Under the pieces are notes generated by a model, which made no database searches, had not been told where the DNA came from, and worked only from the letters and a program-made list of their open reading frames with translations. Below, piece after piece: positions 11,788 to 24,503 of a stretch of 64,000 nucleotides of DNA (positions are counted from its first letter, which is position 1; every line of letters starts with the position of its first letter). The position numbers were made by a program, and so were the translations under genes. The DNA is from Coffea arabica (taxonomy: Eukaryota > Streptophyta > Magnoliopsida > Gentianales > Rubiaceae): positions 13,269,557 through 13,333,556 of the forward strand of contig NC_092320.1 of the NCBI RefSeq assembly GCF_036785885.1, given 5' to 3'.

Positions 11788-14700
11788 AGTGGTATTAGAG
11801 CAGTCAGGTTAGGCTGCTCAATTGTAGCTGTTACAAATGGATGATTCGGATAGTGGTTGCATGATAAAATTGAATGCTACTAATTATTCGATTTGGAAGC
11901 CTAGAATGGAAGACTACATGTATTGTAGAGATTTATTTGAACCTGTTCTAGGAGATAAAGACAGACCAAGTGATATGAGTGATGAAAAATGGGCCAATAT
12001 GCACAGAAAAACTATTGGTAATATTAGAAAATGGATTGGTCAAAGTATTTTTCAACATTTTGCTAATGACACCAGAGTTGATATATTATGGAAAAGGCTT
12101 GAGAGTATGTATGAAAGAAAGACAGGTTTGAACAAGACTAGTTGTCTGAAGCAGATTATTCGAATGAGATATAAAGATGGGGAAGATATGACTGAACACT
12201 TGAGTAATTTTCAGAGATTGATAAACCAGGCAACTACATTAAATTTGAACCTGGATGATGAAGTGCAGGCTTTATTATTATTCAGTTCAATACCGGATAG
12301 TTGGGAAACCATGGTGGTTTCCATCAGCAATTTAGCTCCGAGTGGTGTGTTGACCATGGCTATTGCAAAAGAAGCTGTGATGAATGAAGAGTTCAGGAGG
12401 AAGGAATAAGGAATTGTCTATGAGTCCTAACCTCTGGTGACAAAAAAGAAAGAAAGAAGAGGGAGAAGTAAAAGTAGAGGACCCCACAACAGGAATAATA
12501 AATCTAGAGGCAGGTCTGAGTCACGAAAAAATGTTGCATGCTATTATTGTAAAAAGAATGGGCATTATATGAAGGAGTGCAGAATTCTAAAACGGGATCA
12601 AGCTGAGAAAAAGGGAAAGACGAAGGAAAAAGGTGATGAAGAGACTACAGCAGTTGTGGTAGCTCATGATGATATGTTTGTGTTCTGTGATGATGGCCAG
12701 GTGAATATTATTCATTATGACAATGATTGGGTAGTTGATTCAGGTGCATCCTACCACGTTACTCCTCACAGGCATTTCTTTTCAACCTACACTGAAGGAG
12801 ATTTCGGATGTGTTAGGATGGGAAATGAGGTCTCATGCAAAATTGTTTGCATGAGAGACATATATTTGGATACAAATACCGGGTACCAGCTGATATTAAA
12901 AAATGTTCGACATATCCCTGATATTCGCCTTAATCTTATCTCTACAGGAAAACTTGACGATGAGAGTTACCATAGTTTGCAAGGTGGAGGCAAATGGAAA
13001 CTCAGCAAAGGAAATCTCGTTGTTGCTAGAGGAAAGAAACAGAGTACTCTCTACGTGATGCAAGCCAAGTTGAGGAAGGGAGAAGTGAACGCAGTTCGTG
13101 ATTCCTCAATTGACCTTTGGCATAGGCGACTTGGACACATGGGTAAAAAAGGGATTCAGACACTTGTTCGCTAACAGCTCCAACCTGAAGTTAGAGGTAA
13201 TGCACTTAAACCTTGTGTTGACTGCATTTATGGGAAATAACACAGAGTTGCATTTCAAAATTTTCCTCCATCTAGAAAATTGAATTCTTTAGAATTGGTG
13301 CACACTGATGTCTGCTATATGAAAGATAAGTCTCTTGGTGGTGCTGTTTATTTTGTAACCTTTATTGATGACTTTGCTAGAAAGGTTTGGTGTTTTGCTT
13401 TGAAATTCAAAGATTAGGTTTTGGATGTGTTTAAAGACTTTCATGGCAAAGTTGAAAGAGAAACTGGTAAGCAGTTAAAGTGTGTACGTGCTGATAATGG
13501 TGATAAGTACAGAGAACCATTTGAAATCTATTGCAAGTCCCATGAGATTAGATTGGAGAAGACTGTACCAAAAACTCCTCAAGAGAATGGAGTAGCGGAG
13601 AGGATGAACAGATCCATCACTGAGCGGGTCAGATGTATGCTCTCTAATGCTAAGTTGTCAAAATTTTTTTGGGATGAGGCAATGAGGACTGCAGTCACTT
13701 TGATAAATCTTTCTCCATCAGTTTCTCTAAATGGTGATATCCCAGAGAGAGTATAGACGGGAAAAGATGTGTCTTTTAAGCATTTAAGAGTTTTTGGTTG
13801 CCAGGCATTTGTTCATATTCCCAGAGATGAGAGGTCAAAACTTGACGTAAAATCAAAACAGTGTATTTTCTTGGGTTATGGACATGAAGATTTTGATTAT
13901 AGGCTGTATGATCCTGTTGAAAATAAGGTGATCATGAGCAGAGATGTTGTCTTCTTTGAAGATCAAACCATTGAAGACATTGATAAAGGTGACAACTCAA
14001 AATCCTCAGATGACATTCCTGCTAGCACAAATTCAGGTCCAAATCCAATTCCAGTACCTGTTGATTTTAATCAAGGAGGAGCTGAGACGGAGCAGAGAGA
14101 AGATATTAATGATGGTAATAATCCTACTGCTGATGAACCTAAGCATGAGGCGCCACCTACACCACCACCGCCACCACAAGAAGAACTTAGAAAATCTACC
14201 AGAGAGAGGAGACCCTCTAGTAGGTATAATCCTCATGAATATTTGTTGTTAACAGATGGAGGAGAGCCAGAGTCCTACAGTAAGACTCTAGAGCATGAGA
14301 ATAAAGAAGATTGGTTGCGAGCCATGTAATAGGAGATGATATCCCTGCATGAGAATCATACTTATGATTTAGTGAAATTTTCTAAGGGTAAGAGAGATCT
14401 GAAAAACAAATGGATTTACAGGTTGAAAACTCAGGAGCACACCTCACAACCAAAGTATAAAGCAAGATTGGTTGTGAAGGGATTTAGTCAAAAGAAGGGT
14501 GTAGACTTTGAAGAAATTTTTTCTCCTGTGGTAAAAATGTCATCAATTCGAGTTGTTCTTCATATTGCAGCCAGTTTGAATTTGGAAATCGAGCAACTTG
14601 ATGTGAAAACAGCTTTCCTGCATGGTGACTTGGAAGAGGAGATCTACATGGAACAACCGGAGGGGTTCAAAGAAAGTGGCAAGGAAAATCTTGTATGCCA

Positions 14701-15844
14701 TCTCAAGAAGAGCTTGTATGGGTTGAAACAGGCACCGAAACAGTGATATAAGAAGTTTGACTCCTTCATGACAGACCATGAGTACCACAGGACTACATCT
14801 AATCACTGTGTTTATGTGAAAAATTTTTCAAATGATGATTTTGTTATTCTCCTGCTATATGTTGATGACATATTGATTGTTGGACGTGATACTGTGAAGA
14901 TTGACAGGTTGAAAAAGGAATTAAGTAAATCTTTTGCAATGAAGGATTTGGGTTCGGCTAGACAGATTCTGGGGATAAAAATCTCACGTAACAGGCAAAA
15001 TAGGAAGCTCTGATTGTCTCAAGAAAAATATATTGAGAAAGTGCTCAACAGATTTAACATGAGCCATGCCAAGGAAGTCTCAACTCCACTTGCAGGTCAC
15101 TTTAAATTGAATATCAAACAGTGTCCTACAAGTGAGAAAGATAAAGAAGACATGAAAAAGGTTCCTTATGCTTCGGCCGTTGGTAGCTTGATGTACGCTA
15201 TGGTTTGCACCAGACCAGATATTGCTCATGTAGTTGGAGTGGTCAATCGGTATCTCTCTAATCCTGATAAGGAGCATTGGAATGCTGTCAAATGGATTTT
15301 CAGGTATCTCAAGGGAACTTCTAGATTATGTCTATGTTTCGACAATGGTAAGACTATGCTAGATGGATACACTGATGCAGATATGACAGGTGATCTTGAT
15401 AATAGGAAGTTCACATCTGGGTACTTGATGATTTTTGCAGGGGGAGCAGTGTCATGGCAAAGTAAATTAAAGAAGTGTATCGCCCTTTCTAGTACGGAAG
15501 CAGAGTATATTGCAATTACTGAAACATGTAAGGAGACTCTTTGGTTGCAGAAATTTCTTCAAGAGTTGGGTATGAAACAAGAGAAATATAGTCTTTACTG
15601 TGACAATCAGAGCGCTATTCATTTGTGTAAGAACTCCACATTTCACTCTCGATCCAAATACATTGATGTGAGATATCATTGGATTCGGGAAGTATTGGAT
15701 TCCAAATTATTGACACTTGAGAAGATGCATACAGATGATAATGGTGCTGACATGTTTACCAAGGCACTGCCTAAAAATAAACTCTTATTTTGCAGACAAG
15801 AAACAGGTTTGATGGAACCCCCCAAATGAGCTGGAGGAGGAGAT

Positions 15845-16503
15845 TGTTGGATTTGTGGGCCAGCCCATTTGTGGGCCAACCCACTTATGCAAAAAGCTTG
15901 AGGGCTTCTCAAGCTTTATTCAAATAGCAGCTGCAGGTAGCCTTTCGGTCCTTTGTGCGAAGAAAAAAAAATTCCAGCCGCCACTTTGAGTGAGACGAAG
16001 AGAGAGAGAGACTTCAAGGTCTTGATTGAAGGGCGATTCGAAACCCGATTGAGACGAAATTTTACCCATGCGATCCTCTCATCAACTTCTACTTATCTAC
16101 CGGTTCAGATTGTAGATTTCCTTTTCGTTTGATAACACCTTTCCAAACCCACTTCTTTGACAGTTGTAGTTTTTGAAGAGTGATTTTGTAGCAGATTGGC
16201 TTGATTGGTATTGGTGATATTATTGTCATCCGAATATTTCGGGTAAACCTGTGTATTCTCATTATTGTGATAGTGGAGTTTTTTTTACTGAACTAGATCC
16301 CGTGATTTTTTCCAATTTGGATTTTCCACGTAAAAATCCTGGTGTCCTGTGCCTTTTATTTTTCCTTGCATTTTATTATCACTATTGGTATTATTACTTG
16401 ATGATTTAGTTTATTCCTATTTTAACTGGTATTTGGGAAAAGAAAAATTTATCCTGAGCTAACTCTGATATTGTGTGCCTGTACTGGTACCCCTTTCCCA
16501 ACA
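15845..16503 (+). repeat. 3' LTR of the copia element
   Basis: 659 bp with inverted ends TGTTGG...CCAACA. It is preceded by the polypurine tract and followed by TTTAT, which is also present at the left edge of the element. Confidence 0.9.
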
Positions 16504-17289
16504 TTTATTTACCTTTTTGATATATAATGCTGATCAAGAACAAGCAACGCAAAGAAATATTTGCGGAGCATGATTCTTGAATGATTTTTTATTATTGTAC
16601 CTCTTCAAAATGCTATAATTCTGATCCGAAGTCAAGTATTACCTATAGTTTTGAGGATATGTCAAGATCACTGCCATATGTTGATGTAGCATATTAGTGG
16701 AGCTATACAGGGATTAATACACCAAAAACTAACCAAAAGGAAAAATTTATTGATTTGTGAGGTAATATGTAGAGCAGTGTTTAAAGTGGCGATTTACATG
16801 ATAGCAGATTAGATTATAACTACTATATATAGTAATTTTGGGTGTTATGGTGCATAATTGTAGCTCTAGAAAGCTTACAGTTTTGAAGAATTAATGCATG
16901 GAATTTTTTAGATTTTAGTGAGATAGCTGCTTTGAAGCCATAAAATATTTGAAAAAAAAAAGGAAAAAATCTATAATATCAACTAAAATCTACCCGGTTT
17001 CAGATTTGAAGAAATGCTTTCCTTAGCTCGCGTTTTTATATTCATCAATAGATCTAGCTAGTTGGAGAATACTACTACGTAAGAAAATAGAGAAAGGTTA
17101 GAGGGTTTGGATAAACATGAGATTGAGCAAATATTAGAGCAACTAACAATTAGACATCTCTTTAGGGGAAAAATTAGAATATTCAACCTAAAACAAGGTT
17201 GTCGGCAGATTACCGATTGTCTAAACTAAGAAAGCCAATTTAATTCAAGCAATTATGATATGCGTTTAAAGTTTATATAAATCTGGCAA
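16504..17289. other. Intergenic, no gene recognised
   Basis: AT-rich sequence between the copia element and a PMEI scrap. I find no supportable gene or structured repeat. Confidence 0.5.
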
Positions 17290-17425
17290 TTGCGTGCCGC
17301 AATTGGGTGAATGGGCATTTCAAAGAATCTTCAAATTTAGTGAGAGTAGCTCTCGATGATTATCAAAGATGTGCCCAGACATTATGGACCTTATCATTTC
17401 CACGAGAATTTGTTATATATTAATT
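17290..17425 (+). pseudogene. C-terminal PMEI scrap
   Basis: One frame reads VALDDYQRCAQTL at about 17346-17384. This resembles the last conserved-Cys helix of PMEI proteins (AxxDYxxC). Upstream frames are closed. The following 'accttatcatttccacgagaattt' and 'caattccttaccctttt' recur after the intact gene, near 18580 and 18690, which supports a duplicated 3' end. Confidence 0.4.
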
Positions 17426-17893
17426 TTAGTACGTTGAAGGGATATTATATATAGAGTCTATAGTTGTACTCCATCAAATGTAATTGTAGCAATTCCTTAC
17501 CCTTTTCTGGTTTCATTTCACCATAAACATTTTTATCTTAGACAGATTATGGAAGCAATTTTGCTTCTTCACCCATCTGATTCCAGTATGTGGTACTAGT
17601 TATAATATGATAGGGATGTTCGAGGATAATTATTAGTCATTTTTCTTTTCTTTTTTTTTTTTTTGTGCAAGACATGTAATTAGTTCGTCCAAGAAAGATC
17701 AGGAAAGTATTAAATGATTTGGTTTAATATTGCCGAATTTGCAACTAAATTTAGCTATGCCTTTTGTCAACTAGTCACATTTCATTTAATCTGGTGAATG
17801 AATGAGCTTATAAGTGCCAATGAATGCAGAATCGCAAATCACAACCACCCCCCATCCCCATCCAACCTTGTCACAAGAAACAGTGGCAACAAG

Positions 17894-18415
17894 ATGCTGA
17901 GATTTGGTCTTTTTGGGTTGTTTTGCAGCCTCATGGCAGCTCAATACATACAAACCATAAGCTCAGACGAAGCACTTGTCGATTACATTTGCTCAAAAAC
18001 ACCAGAATATGCATATTGCCAAATTTGTTTTTCGCAGGACGAGCATCGTTACGAAAGGGATAAAAGAGGGCTTGCACTATTAGCCATTTCTTGTTGTCAA
18101 TCACAGAGTGATAGTGTTCTTATAGATCTTGAAGCCTACCAAAGAAATTCAACAGATACCGGCTTTAAGGAAACATGCCGATCATGCCAAATTTATGTTA
18201 AATCTGCTCTGTTGAATATACTAAATGCAAAAATTTATTGCAACCATGGACGTTATCATGAAGCTTCAGCAGTCATACACAATGCTATACGTGATCATCA
18301 GAGATGTCTCAAGAGAATTGGAAGCAAGCAGATTCCCCCGGTTTTTGATGGTGAATTCTTTTTGTTAAAGGGCTTCTATAGAGTTGCTAGAGCAATTCTC
18401 CTTCATATTAAATGA
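17894..18415 (+). CDS. Putative invertase/pectin methylesterase inhibitor (PMEI domain)
   Basis: 173 aa, the best preserved member of the cluster. Residues 1-17 (MLRFGLFGLFCSLMAAQ) are a signal peptide. The PMEI domain follows: C33 and C42 (YICSKTPEYAYC) form the first conserved pair, RDKRGLALLAIS is the typical helix after it, and C95/C98 (ETCRSCQIY) and C138 (DHQRC) supply the second pair. Proteins of this family bind apoplastic invertase or pectin methylesterase. Sequence alone does not say which, but the first-pair motif resembles invertase-inhibitor/Pla a 1-like members. An in-frame ATG lies upstream at 17798. The one at 17894 is preferred because it starts the signal peptide and matches ATGCTCAAACTTGG in the decayed paralogue at 19792. 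There is no intron, as usual for the family. Confidence 0.82.
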   Translation: MLRFGLFGLFCSLMAAQYIQTISSDEALVDYICSKTPEYAYCQICFSQDEHRYERDKRGLALLAISCCQSQSDSVLIDLEAYQRNSTDTGFKETCRSCQIYVKSALLNILNAKIYCNHGRYHEASAVIHNAIRDHQRCLKRIGSKQIPPVFDGEFFLLKGFYRVARAILLHIK

Positions 18416-19064
18416 TATTATGAGTTTGGAACTGTATTTGATTGAGTGGTATGAATTTCAATTGAACTAATTGTGGAAGGAAATTTATGGAATCTCCAGT
18501 TCCAGGAGAGAACTTAGATCCAAAACTTGGTTACCTTGCCCTCAGTAACATGTAAAAAATGTGCCTCGAGAATGGTTACCTTGCCATTTTCACCAGAATT
18601 TGGTATTGATTTCACTATGTTAACGGGACAATATTGAGTTTCTGTAGCTCCACTTCTTGAAGTATAAATAAAAATATAACAATTCTTTACCCTTTTTTTT
18701 TTCCTTTTGCTTTCATCATAAGCTTTTTATCTTAAAAAAAAAAAAAGCATCTTAGCCAGGGATTGCTATGACACATGCATGTTGCCTTTTAACCACCTTA
18801 TCCATATGAATTGAATATACGGTCCTAGTTAGACCATAGGGATGTCTTCTAAATATAATTCTTACTCATTAGTTTAAGGTGTATTTCTTATTCAGACTTG
18901 TCATTGAATCATCCATCAAAGATAAGATATGGTACCAGTGTGGTTGTCATTGATTGCCAAGCGTGGTGAAGAATGATGCAAGAGTCACAAGAAAGTATTA
19001 AATGAGGTTGGCTTGATATAGCCAAAACCATTGCTGAAATTAGCTATGCTTCATGTCAATTAGT
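18416..19064. other. Duplicated 3'/5' flanks between PMEI copies
   Basis: 18570-18740 resembles 17400-17545 (downstream flank). 18985-19064 resembles 17705-17775 (upstream flank: 'aaagtattaaatga', 'gaaattagctatgc', 'tgtcaattagt'). The pattern shows that the copies arose as tandem duplications of a unit of about 1.3 kb before the LTR-like insertion. Confidence 0.5.
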
Positions 19065-19715
19065 TGTTTTTCGTGTACGAGGATGGTGATTCCGGCTCGG
19101 CTTACCGAGTCAGCCCTCCTTTCTACCTAAGGATGCTTATAATGGTCCTATCGACTCGGCCGTACCTAGATGGTCTCTACATCACTTGGGACGACCCCTA
19201 TCCGTTTTGATCACCCCAGATAACATCGCATACGAATAACCGAGGTGACTCCTGCATTTACTATCATCTCGGTTTGGCATTATGCCTGACACGACAATCG
19301 AGGTCCTGTCCAAGATCCTGACATCTGCAGGGCAGACAGGACATCTGACGGGACCTCTCCACTGCACCGACTTGTCAAATCAGGTTGATACGCTCAATCT
19401 CAGTTAGATTTTGGGAGCTTGGACCCCACTACCCTTCCCTCCAAGTTGTCTCATATAAATATCAGAACTTCTCACTCAAAAAAGTCACTACTGAATATTC
19501 TGTAAGAACCACTTTCAAAAACTCCCTCCACTTTGATTCTTATCCAAACTGACTAGATCGTCGGAGGAGAATCGAGGGATATAGCCCCGTCTCTTGTAAT
19601 CTTAATAGGTGCCTCTTGAGATAGCTGTGCCTCGCTTAGGAAGAAATCCCCAGCTGGTCAGCACAGCTCACCAGACCAGAAATCACCTCTTCAATGTACG
19701 TTTTGTAAATCAACA
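19065..19715 (+). mobile_element. Probable solo LTR (gypsy-like), fossil
   Basis: 651 bp, TG...CA, more GC-rich than its surroundings, with 'catataaatatcag' (TATA-like, about 19452) and a pyrimidine-rich stretch after it. It ends 'gtaaatcaaca', a common ending for plant gypsy LTRs. Comparison with the paralogous flank at 17760-17820 shows the sequence is extra here: homology stops at 'tcaattagt' and resumes at 'agtaccaatgaat'. No exact target duplication is seen, so the edges are approximate. There are no coding parts. Confidence 0.5.
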
Positions 19716-19791
19716 GAGTTTAAAGTACCAATGAATCCACAGCTGCAACCACCACAGCATTTGATCCCATAAACTTAACAGTGACAACAAC

Positions 19792-20292
19792 ATGCTCAAA
19801 CTTGGTCTCCTTGCCTCAATTTGCATCCTCTTAGCAGGTGAATACAAAGCAATTTGTAGATGCAAATGAAGCACGGATTAATTAGGTACATGTCTTCAAA
19901 AACACCAGAAATGGATCCGTATCACAACGAAAGGGATAAAATAATGCTTGGATTGTGTCTGCTGTTTCTTGTTCTCAATTGCAAAGTTATAGTGTTCTTG
20001 ACGATCTTAAAGCCTGCCGAGAAAATGCAACAGATCCTGAAATTGGGTATCTATCGGTTTCATCATTCACAGCTCTGCTCGGCTTTGCAGGATATACTGA
20101 ATGCAATATATATAATTGGGCCCTCAAACGTTATTATGAAGCTTCATCTCTGGGGATGATGCAATGTGTGATCATCAAATATGTGTCAAGCGAATGGGAA
20201 ACACAAAAATTCCCCATCTTTTGATGCTCAACTCTTTTAAGTTAAAGGCTCTCTATAGAGTTTCGGGAGCAATTCTCCATCACATAAATTAA
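19792..20292 (+). pseudogene. Decayed PMEI-like copy
   Basis: ATGCTCAAACTTGGTCTCC encodes the start of a signal peptide (MLKLGLLASICILLA), but that frame stops after about 23 codons. The rest matches the gene at 17894 at nucleotide level, in shifting frames: 'tcaaaaacaccaga', 'cacaacgaaagggataaa', 'gttattatgaagcttcat' and 'agcaattctccatcacata'. About 40 bp covering the first Cys region are missing, and several frame changes follow. I infer a dead copy. Confidence 0.75.
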
Positions 20293-20923
20293 TAATATAA
20301 ACTGTCTGGATTTTTATTGAATTGAATAGTATGACGTGTGGAAAAAAAGGTACAAAATGTTTGAATATTTGTGATTTAGGTACGTATCAAGCTAGATGAC
20401 ATCTCAAGGCTGGTCCTGTTTTTATTGAATTTTTTTTTTTCGTGGAAGTTAAATTCAACCAATGTTGCATATGATCGGACAATCTTAGCATTCAAGAATT
20501 GTCTTGTTAGAGGATAGTGGTAGGTTTAAGATTTTCTTGCGACAAAATCTCAAATTGATTGGGTTCAGCTCATTTGAAGGACTGTTCAATTGTCGGTCAA
20601 CAAATATTTAGGAAATAAATTTATGTAATGTGCACAGCAGGGATGGTTTTTACCCGTACTGTTAGTGCTAAATAACCTAAACTAACTACAGTTTCTACTC
20701 AAATTAATGGTTTTGCAGCCTAAACTTCCTGCAAAGAAAACAAAGAATGAGGAATAAAATGCAGGAATCTATAAACCACACCACTCAAGCAGGCGAATCG
20801 TCTTTAGCAGGATCACTTGGGAGAAGCATAATTTCCAAAGCCTATTCTCATGTTTATTTACAATTCTAGAGCTTTATCAAAAAAATTCCTGTCGATAACA
20901 AAATGAATTTGACTAGCTTTAAA
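20293..20923. other. Intergenic and probable TAF13 3' UTR
   Basis: No gene recognised. The part nearest 20923 should hold the 3' UTR of the minus-strand TAF13 gene. Confidence 0.45.
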
Positions 20924-23900
20924 TCATTCAGTTGATGCCAATTTCTCTTCATCAACCTCAAAGGCTTTTCTCGCTTGTTTCAACTCTTCATTCATAGACA
21001 GCAATTCTGTACAGCGATTAAGCTTCGGGAGGTCCTGCAGAATCAGATAATGACTTATGATTAGTCCAAACTGACTGTAGCCAAAATTTTGTAACATACA
21101 TAAAGCTTGTCAATTGAATTGAAATAATCATAACACAAAAACTTCCATAGAAACTGAGGATATCCAAATTTAAGTACAGCGGCAAAGATAATTGTAATAC
21201 AGGTATTGGTAATCCTCAGGGAGAGTCGAACACAATATGGAGGATTTATCCAATTTTTCGATCTGAATGGCATCAACAAGGCAGCCGAGCAGAATATACT
21301 CAGGTTAGTTAACAATTGTCAAGAGAGCTATTTGTTCAGAATCCCTTTTAAACCAACAAAAAAACCAAAAGCAAAAATTCCTCCAAGGTGGCAAAAGAAT
21401 TAAACAAAAATTGAGACATAAAAAGGATCAGACAGGTCTTAAAGCCAATGGCACATCGAATGGACAGGAAGGATCAGACAGGTCTTTAAAGCCAATGGCA
21501 CATCGAATGGACAGGAAATGCAGATGAAGAATAAATCTGGCAAGGGAAAAAACATTATGTCACCCCCCATGGCCAGAAAACAACTCCATGTATGGCGAAT
21601 GATGAAATGCAAGTGAAATAGTCATCCCAAGTTAAAAACAAACACAAAATGAAACCACTAAGATTAAGGATTCTCCAATCAGAAGGAGCCAATTAAGTTT
21701 TTCTCTGACCAACTACATGAGTGCTGAGAAATCAATGTCTTAATCTCCTGTATATACTGCAAGATGGAATTTATGAAATTATACTTCTTGGGCTGCAAAG
21801 ATGCTTTCCAATAGGGTGCCTAGAATTATAAGTATCAAGTTTTTATGTACTTTTTAATTCAGTGAAAAAAGAATAAAATGATCCGTAAACCTTCACTCGC
21901 GAACTAAACTCCTATCATTTTGGGATGAAGATAAAAATTGTCAGATGTGCTGTTATATTGAACATTAAGAATCTCAGACACTATTCTGGGCAACTTGAAA
22001 ATTCCAAGTATGTTATACATCTAACAGCTATATAAACACAACAACAAAAGCCCATCAACTCATATCCTTATATTCTGCAGCAACTTCATAAATTCTAAGG
22101 ATCTGGTTTAAAGTTATAGCTTTATCTTCAACCATTTGGTGAGATATTTAACTTCCTCAACAAGAATGGCCATGCAATACACCTAGGCTTGTCAACGGGG
22201 CCGGGGCCGGGGCGGGGTCCGGGCTGGAATTCATTATTCTAGACCCGGACCCGGCACACTATATCGGATCCAAACCCGACCCGTTTACCCGACGGGTCTT
22301 TACTCTGTTCCGGATCCGGATCCGACGGGTCCCAGATCCGGGTCTACCCGAAAAAAAACTAAAAAAATTTATAATTCCTAACAAAAATGAGAAAAAAACA
22401 TATATTTATAAACTAATTTCTAACTAATACACAAAAAATCAAATAAGAAAAGAAATCAAATTAACCTTACTCAAATACATCACCCTAATCAAATCATATT
22501 GATTAGGATCCGGGTCCAATTATATTGATTACTCAAATACATCATCCTAATCAAATTATATTAATAAATATATATATTTTAAATTATTAATCCATTTATA
22601 TCCGGATCTGGGTCCAATACGGGTCGAAATACTATATTCCGTATCCGACCCGTTTTTTTGTTTGGCAAAACGGATCCGGATCCGGGTCCGGGTAACGGAA
22701 TTAAATCCCTACCCATACCCGGATAAATTTGACGGATCCGGTCCGGGTCCGGGTCTAGACCCGGACCGTTGACAGCCCTAAATACACCCACTATATCACA
22801 AGTAAACACTCTACCCCAGCCAACTCCCATTACCTTTTTCTGGTTTGATGGAGCTGAATTGCAAGAAAAATGAATAATGTCTTAAAACAACTAAATTCAT
22901 ATGTCAAATAAGTCTTATAAAAAGTAAGGCTAAGCATATATGGAGGAAAATGAAATGGCCAAAGCATGCATTATACATGGTATTAAAATCATGTGCTGCA
23001 GGAAATTTTACCTTCCTGATTAAAAACAGAAAGTCCTCAGTCAGAAGCTTTCCTCTTTTTGATGCAATATCTTGAGCTTTATGGACCTGCAAAAGTTAAA
23101 TATACAGAATCAGACCAAAAGAAACATACAAGCTCTCCATTATAAGTTCCCTGAGTAGTTGTTTATCTTCTATACGAAGGATTTTAGCTTACCATATCTG
23201 TGACATACTCCACAACAATGTCTTCCACAAGTGCCACAGTCTCGGGAAGAGGCTGCAAGTATAACAGAAGAAGGTACGACACAAGTAAGATTTTTTCCTA
23301 AAAAAATAACCAAGAAAAAAGGACACACATGATTTTACACCAAATAAAGCTAGAACAAAACCATTTCATGATAGCTGCAACAATATGATTGCTAAGCCTA
23401 TAAAATCGCGTCCTAAAGATGATACTTAATACCAATTTGACCAAAAAATTGTCCATGACCTCATTGTGTTACTTATACACATTCTAAACATTCAAGCCAC
23501 GCATCCAGAATGATTGGACCTATTTGGAAAATAACATCATCTACCAAGCACATTATACAGTGCTCATTAATTTACTTAAATGATATCAATTACAAAAGGA
23601 AACAGAAAGAAACTTTTGTTTATTTCTTTAAGAATGACAGTATAAATCCTCCAATTCACGACTGAAGTAGTAGCAAGCAATGCACTGCAGATAATTTGTA
23701 AAGACATCAATAGAAGCAATCAACATGGTCAAAGACTGAAGAAATTAAGACATAGTTGATTGCCCAAATCTTCAATTCCCCTATATTTATAATAAAGAGG
23801 GGCATTTATGTGACCTCCGCCTCGAATTATTGAAGTCACATACCCTATCCTCTGGTTTGTATTACATTCATAAACATTTGGCAGTCCACTAATGCCATCA

Positions 23901-24503
23901 AAATTTGCCACAATCATGAAAAAAATTCATCATACTACTAAAACTACATTATTAAGGGGGTCATTAGCAAGTACCACATAAAGGTGACTGCCAAAAGGAA
24001 TCACCTTATGATAATAGAAAGAGATATAAGGCAAACCTCATGAAGGTTTGGAAGATTGGTTTTATGTACCCTTATGATAAGATCATAACTCGCATTTTTC
24101 CCCCAAAAGTGAAACCAAATACTTTCCCCCGGTCTTCACTAATGTGAAAGAGATAAATATATAATTCTTAAAAGTAAGATAAAACCAAGTTTTGATAACT
24201 AAAATTTGCAGCAGGAAATAAGTATTGAGTGAAAGGTGATTAAGCAATAGAGATAACACGTACATTTGGATCATCGCCAAAGCCATACATCATGTGCTGC
24301 ACTGTTACATCAAATCAAATAAATAAAAAGAATTAAAACCAAGCATACCTGTCCATTCAAATGAAAAGACGAGAGAAAGTAACAACTCTCAATTACTTAC
24401 AGTCTTTCTGAAACACTCCACGCTTGCGCTTAAATGAAGTTTCAGATGATTGGGAAGACCCTACTTTTGTTTTTGACGATGGTCCTGCTGAAGGGTTGTT
24501 CAT
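20924..24503 (-). CDS. TAF13: TFIID subunit TAF13 (spliced, 5 coding exons)
   Basis: Built by joining exons with GT...AG borders: 24401-24503, 24264-24301, 23193-23252, 23012-23086 and 20924-21034. The product is 128 aa, close to the usual plant TAF13 length. It starts MNNPSAGPSS (low-complexity tail). The histone-fold region follows: FQKDLQHMMYGFGDDPN (31-47), PLPETVALVEDIVVEYVTDM (48-67), VHKAQDIASKRGKLLTEDF (68-86) and LFLIRKDLPKLNRC (87-100). It ends QARKAFEVDEEKLASTE. TAF13 pairs with TAF11 through its histone fold inside TFIID, in RNA polymerase II pre-initiation. All exon phases fit exactly. Intron 4 is long (1,977 bp) and contains a hAT MITE and a 46-bp tandem repeat. A non-coding first exon ending at 25167 (donor GTAGGT) is likely. 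No frame break is seen, so the gene looks functional. Confidence 0.93.
21425..21517. repeat. 46-bp tandem duplication in TAF13 intron 4
   Basis: Two adjacent copies starting 'ggatcagacaggtctt', identical except for one extra T in the second. The near-identity indicates a recent event. Confidence 0.9.
22184..22780. mobile_element. hAT-type MITE in TAF13 intron 4
   Basis: 597 bp flanked by a perfect 8-bp duplication AATACACC (22176-22183 and 22781-22788). The ends are TAGGCTTGTCAACGG and, read inward from the other side, TAGGGCTGTCAACGG (13 of 15 identical). Inside each end there are about 100-150 bp of GGATCCGG/GGTCCGGG repeats in opposite orientation, around an AT-rich core. There is no coding capacity, so a transposase supplied in trans is inferred. 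Confidence 0.92.

Larger units (their letters stand above)
11595..16503 (+). mobile_element. Ty1/copia LTR retrotransposon, Tork/Tnt1-like, broken
   Basis: A fossil element in copia domain order. After a tRNA-Met primer site TGGTATTAGAGC (11790-11801) come gag (about 11.84-12.4 kb), a CCHC knuckle (CYYCKKNGHYMKEC, about 12.54 kb), protease (WVVDSGASYHVTP, about 12.73 kb), the pre-integrase motif LWHRRLGHMG (about 13.12 kb), integrase (to about 13.75 kb), reverse transcriptase (YVDDILIVG, about 14.86 kb) and RNase H (about 15.35-15.75 kb). A polypurine tract (ctggaggaggaga) precedes the 3' LTR. The 5' LTR is represented only by a short remnant. Roughly seven interruptions make it inactive. The comparable LTR parts differ at about 10 of 194 sites (about 5%), an age similar to the gypsy element. 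TTTAT occurs at both outer edges and could be the target duplication. Confidence 0.92.
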
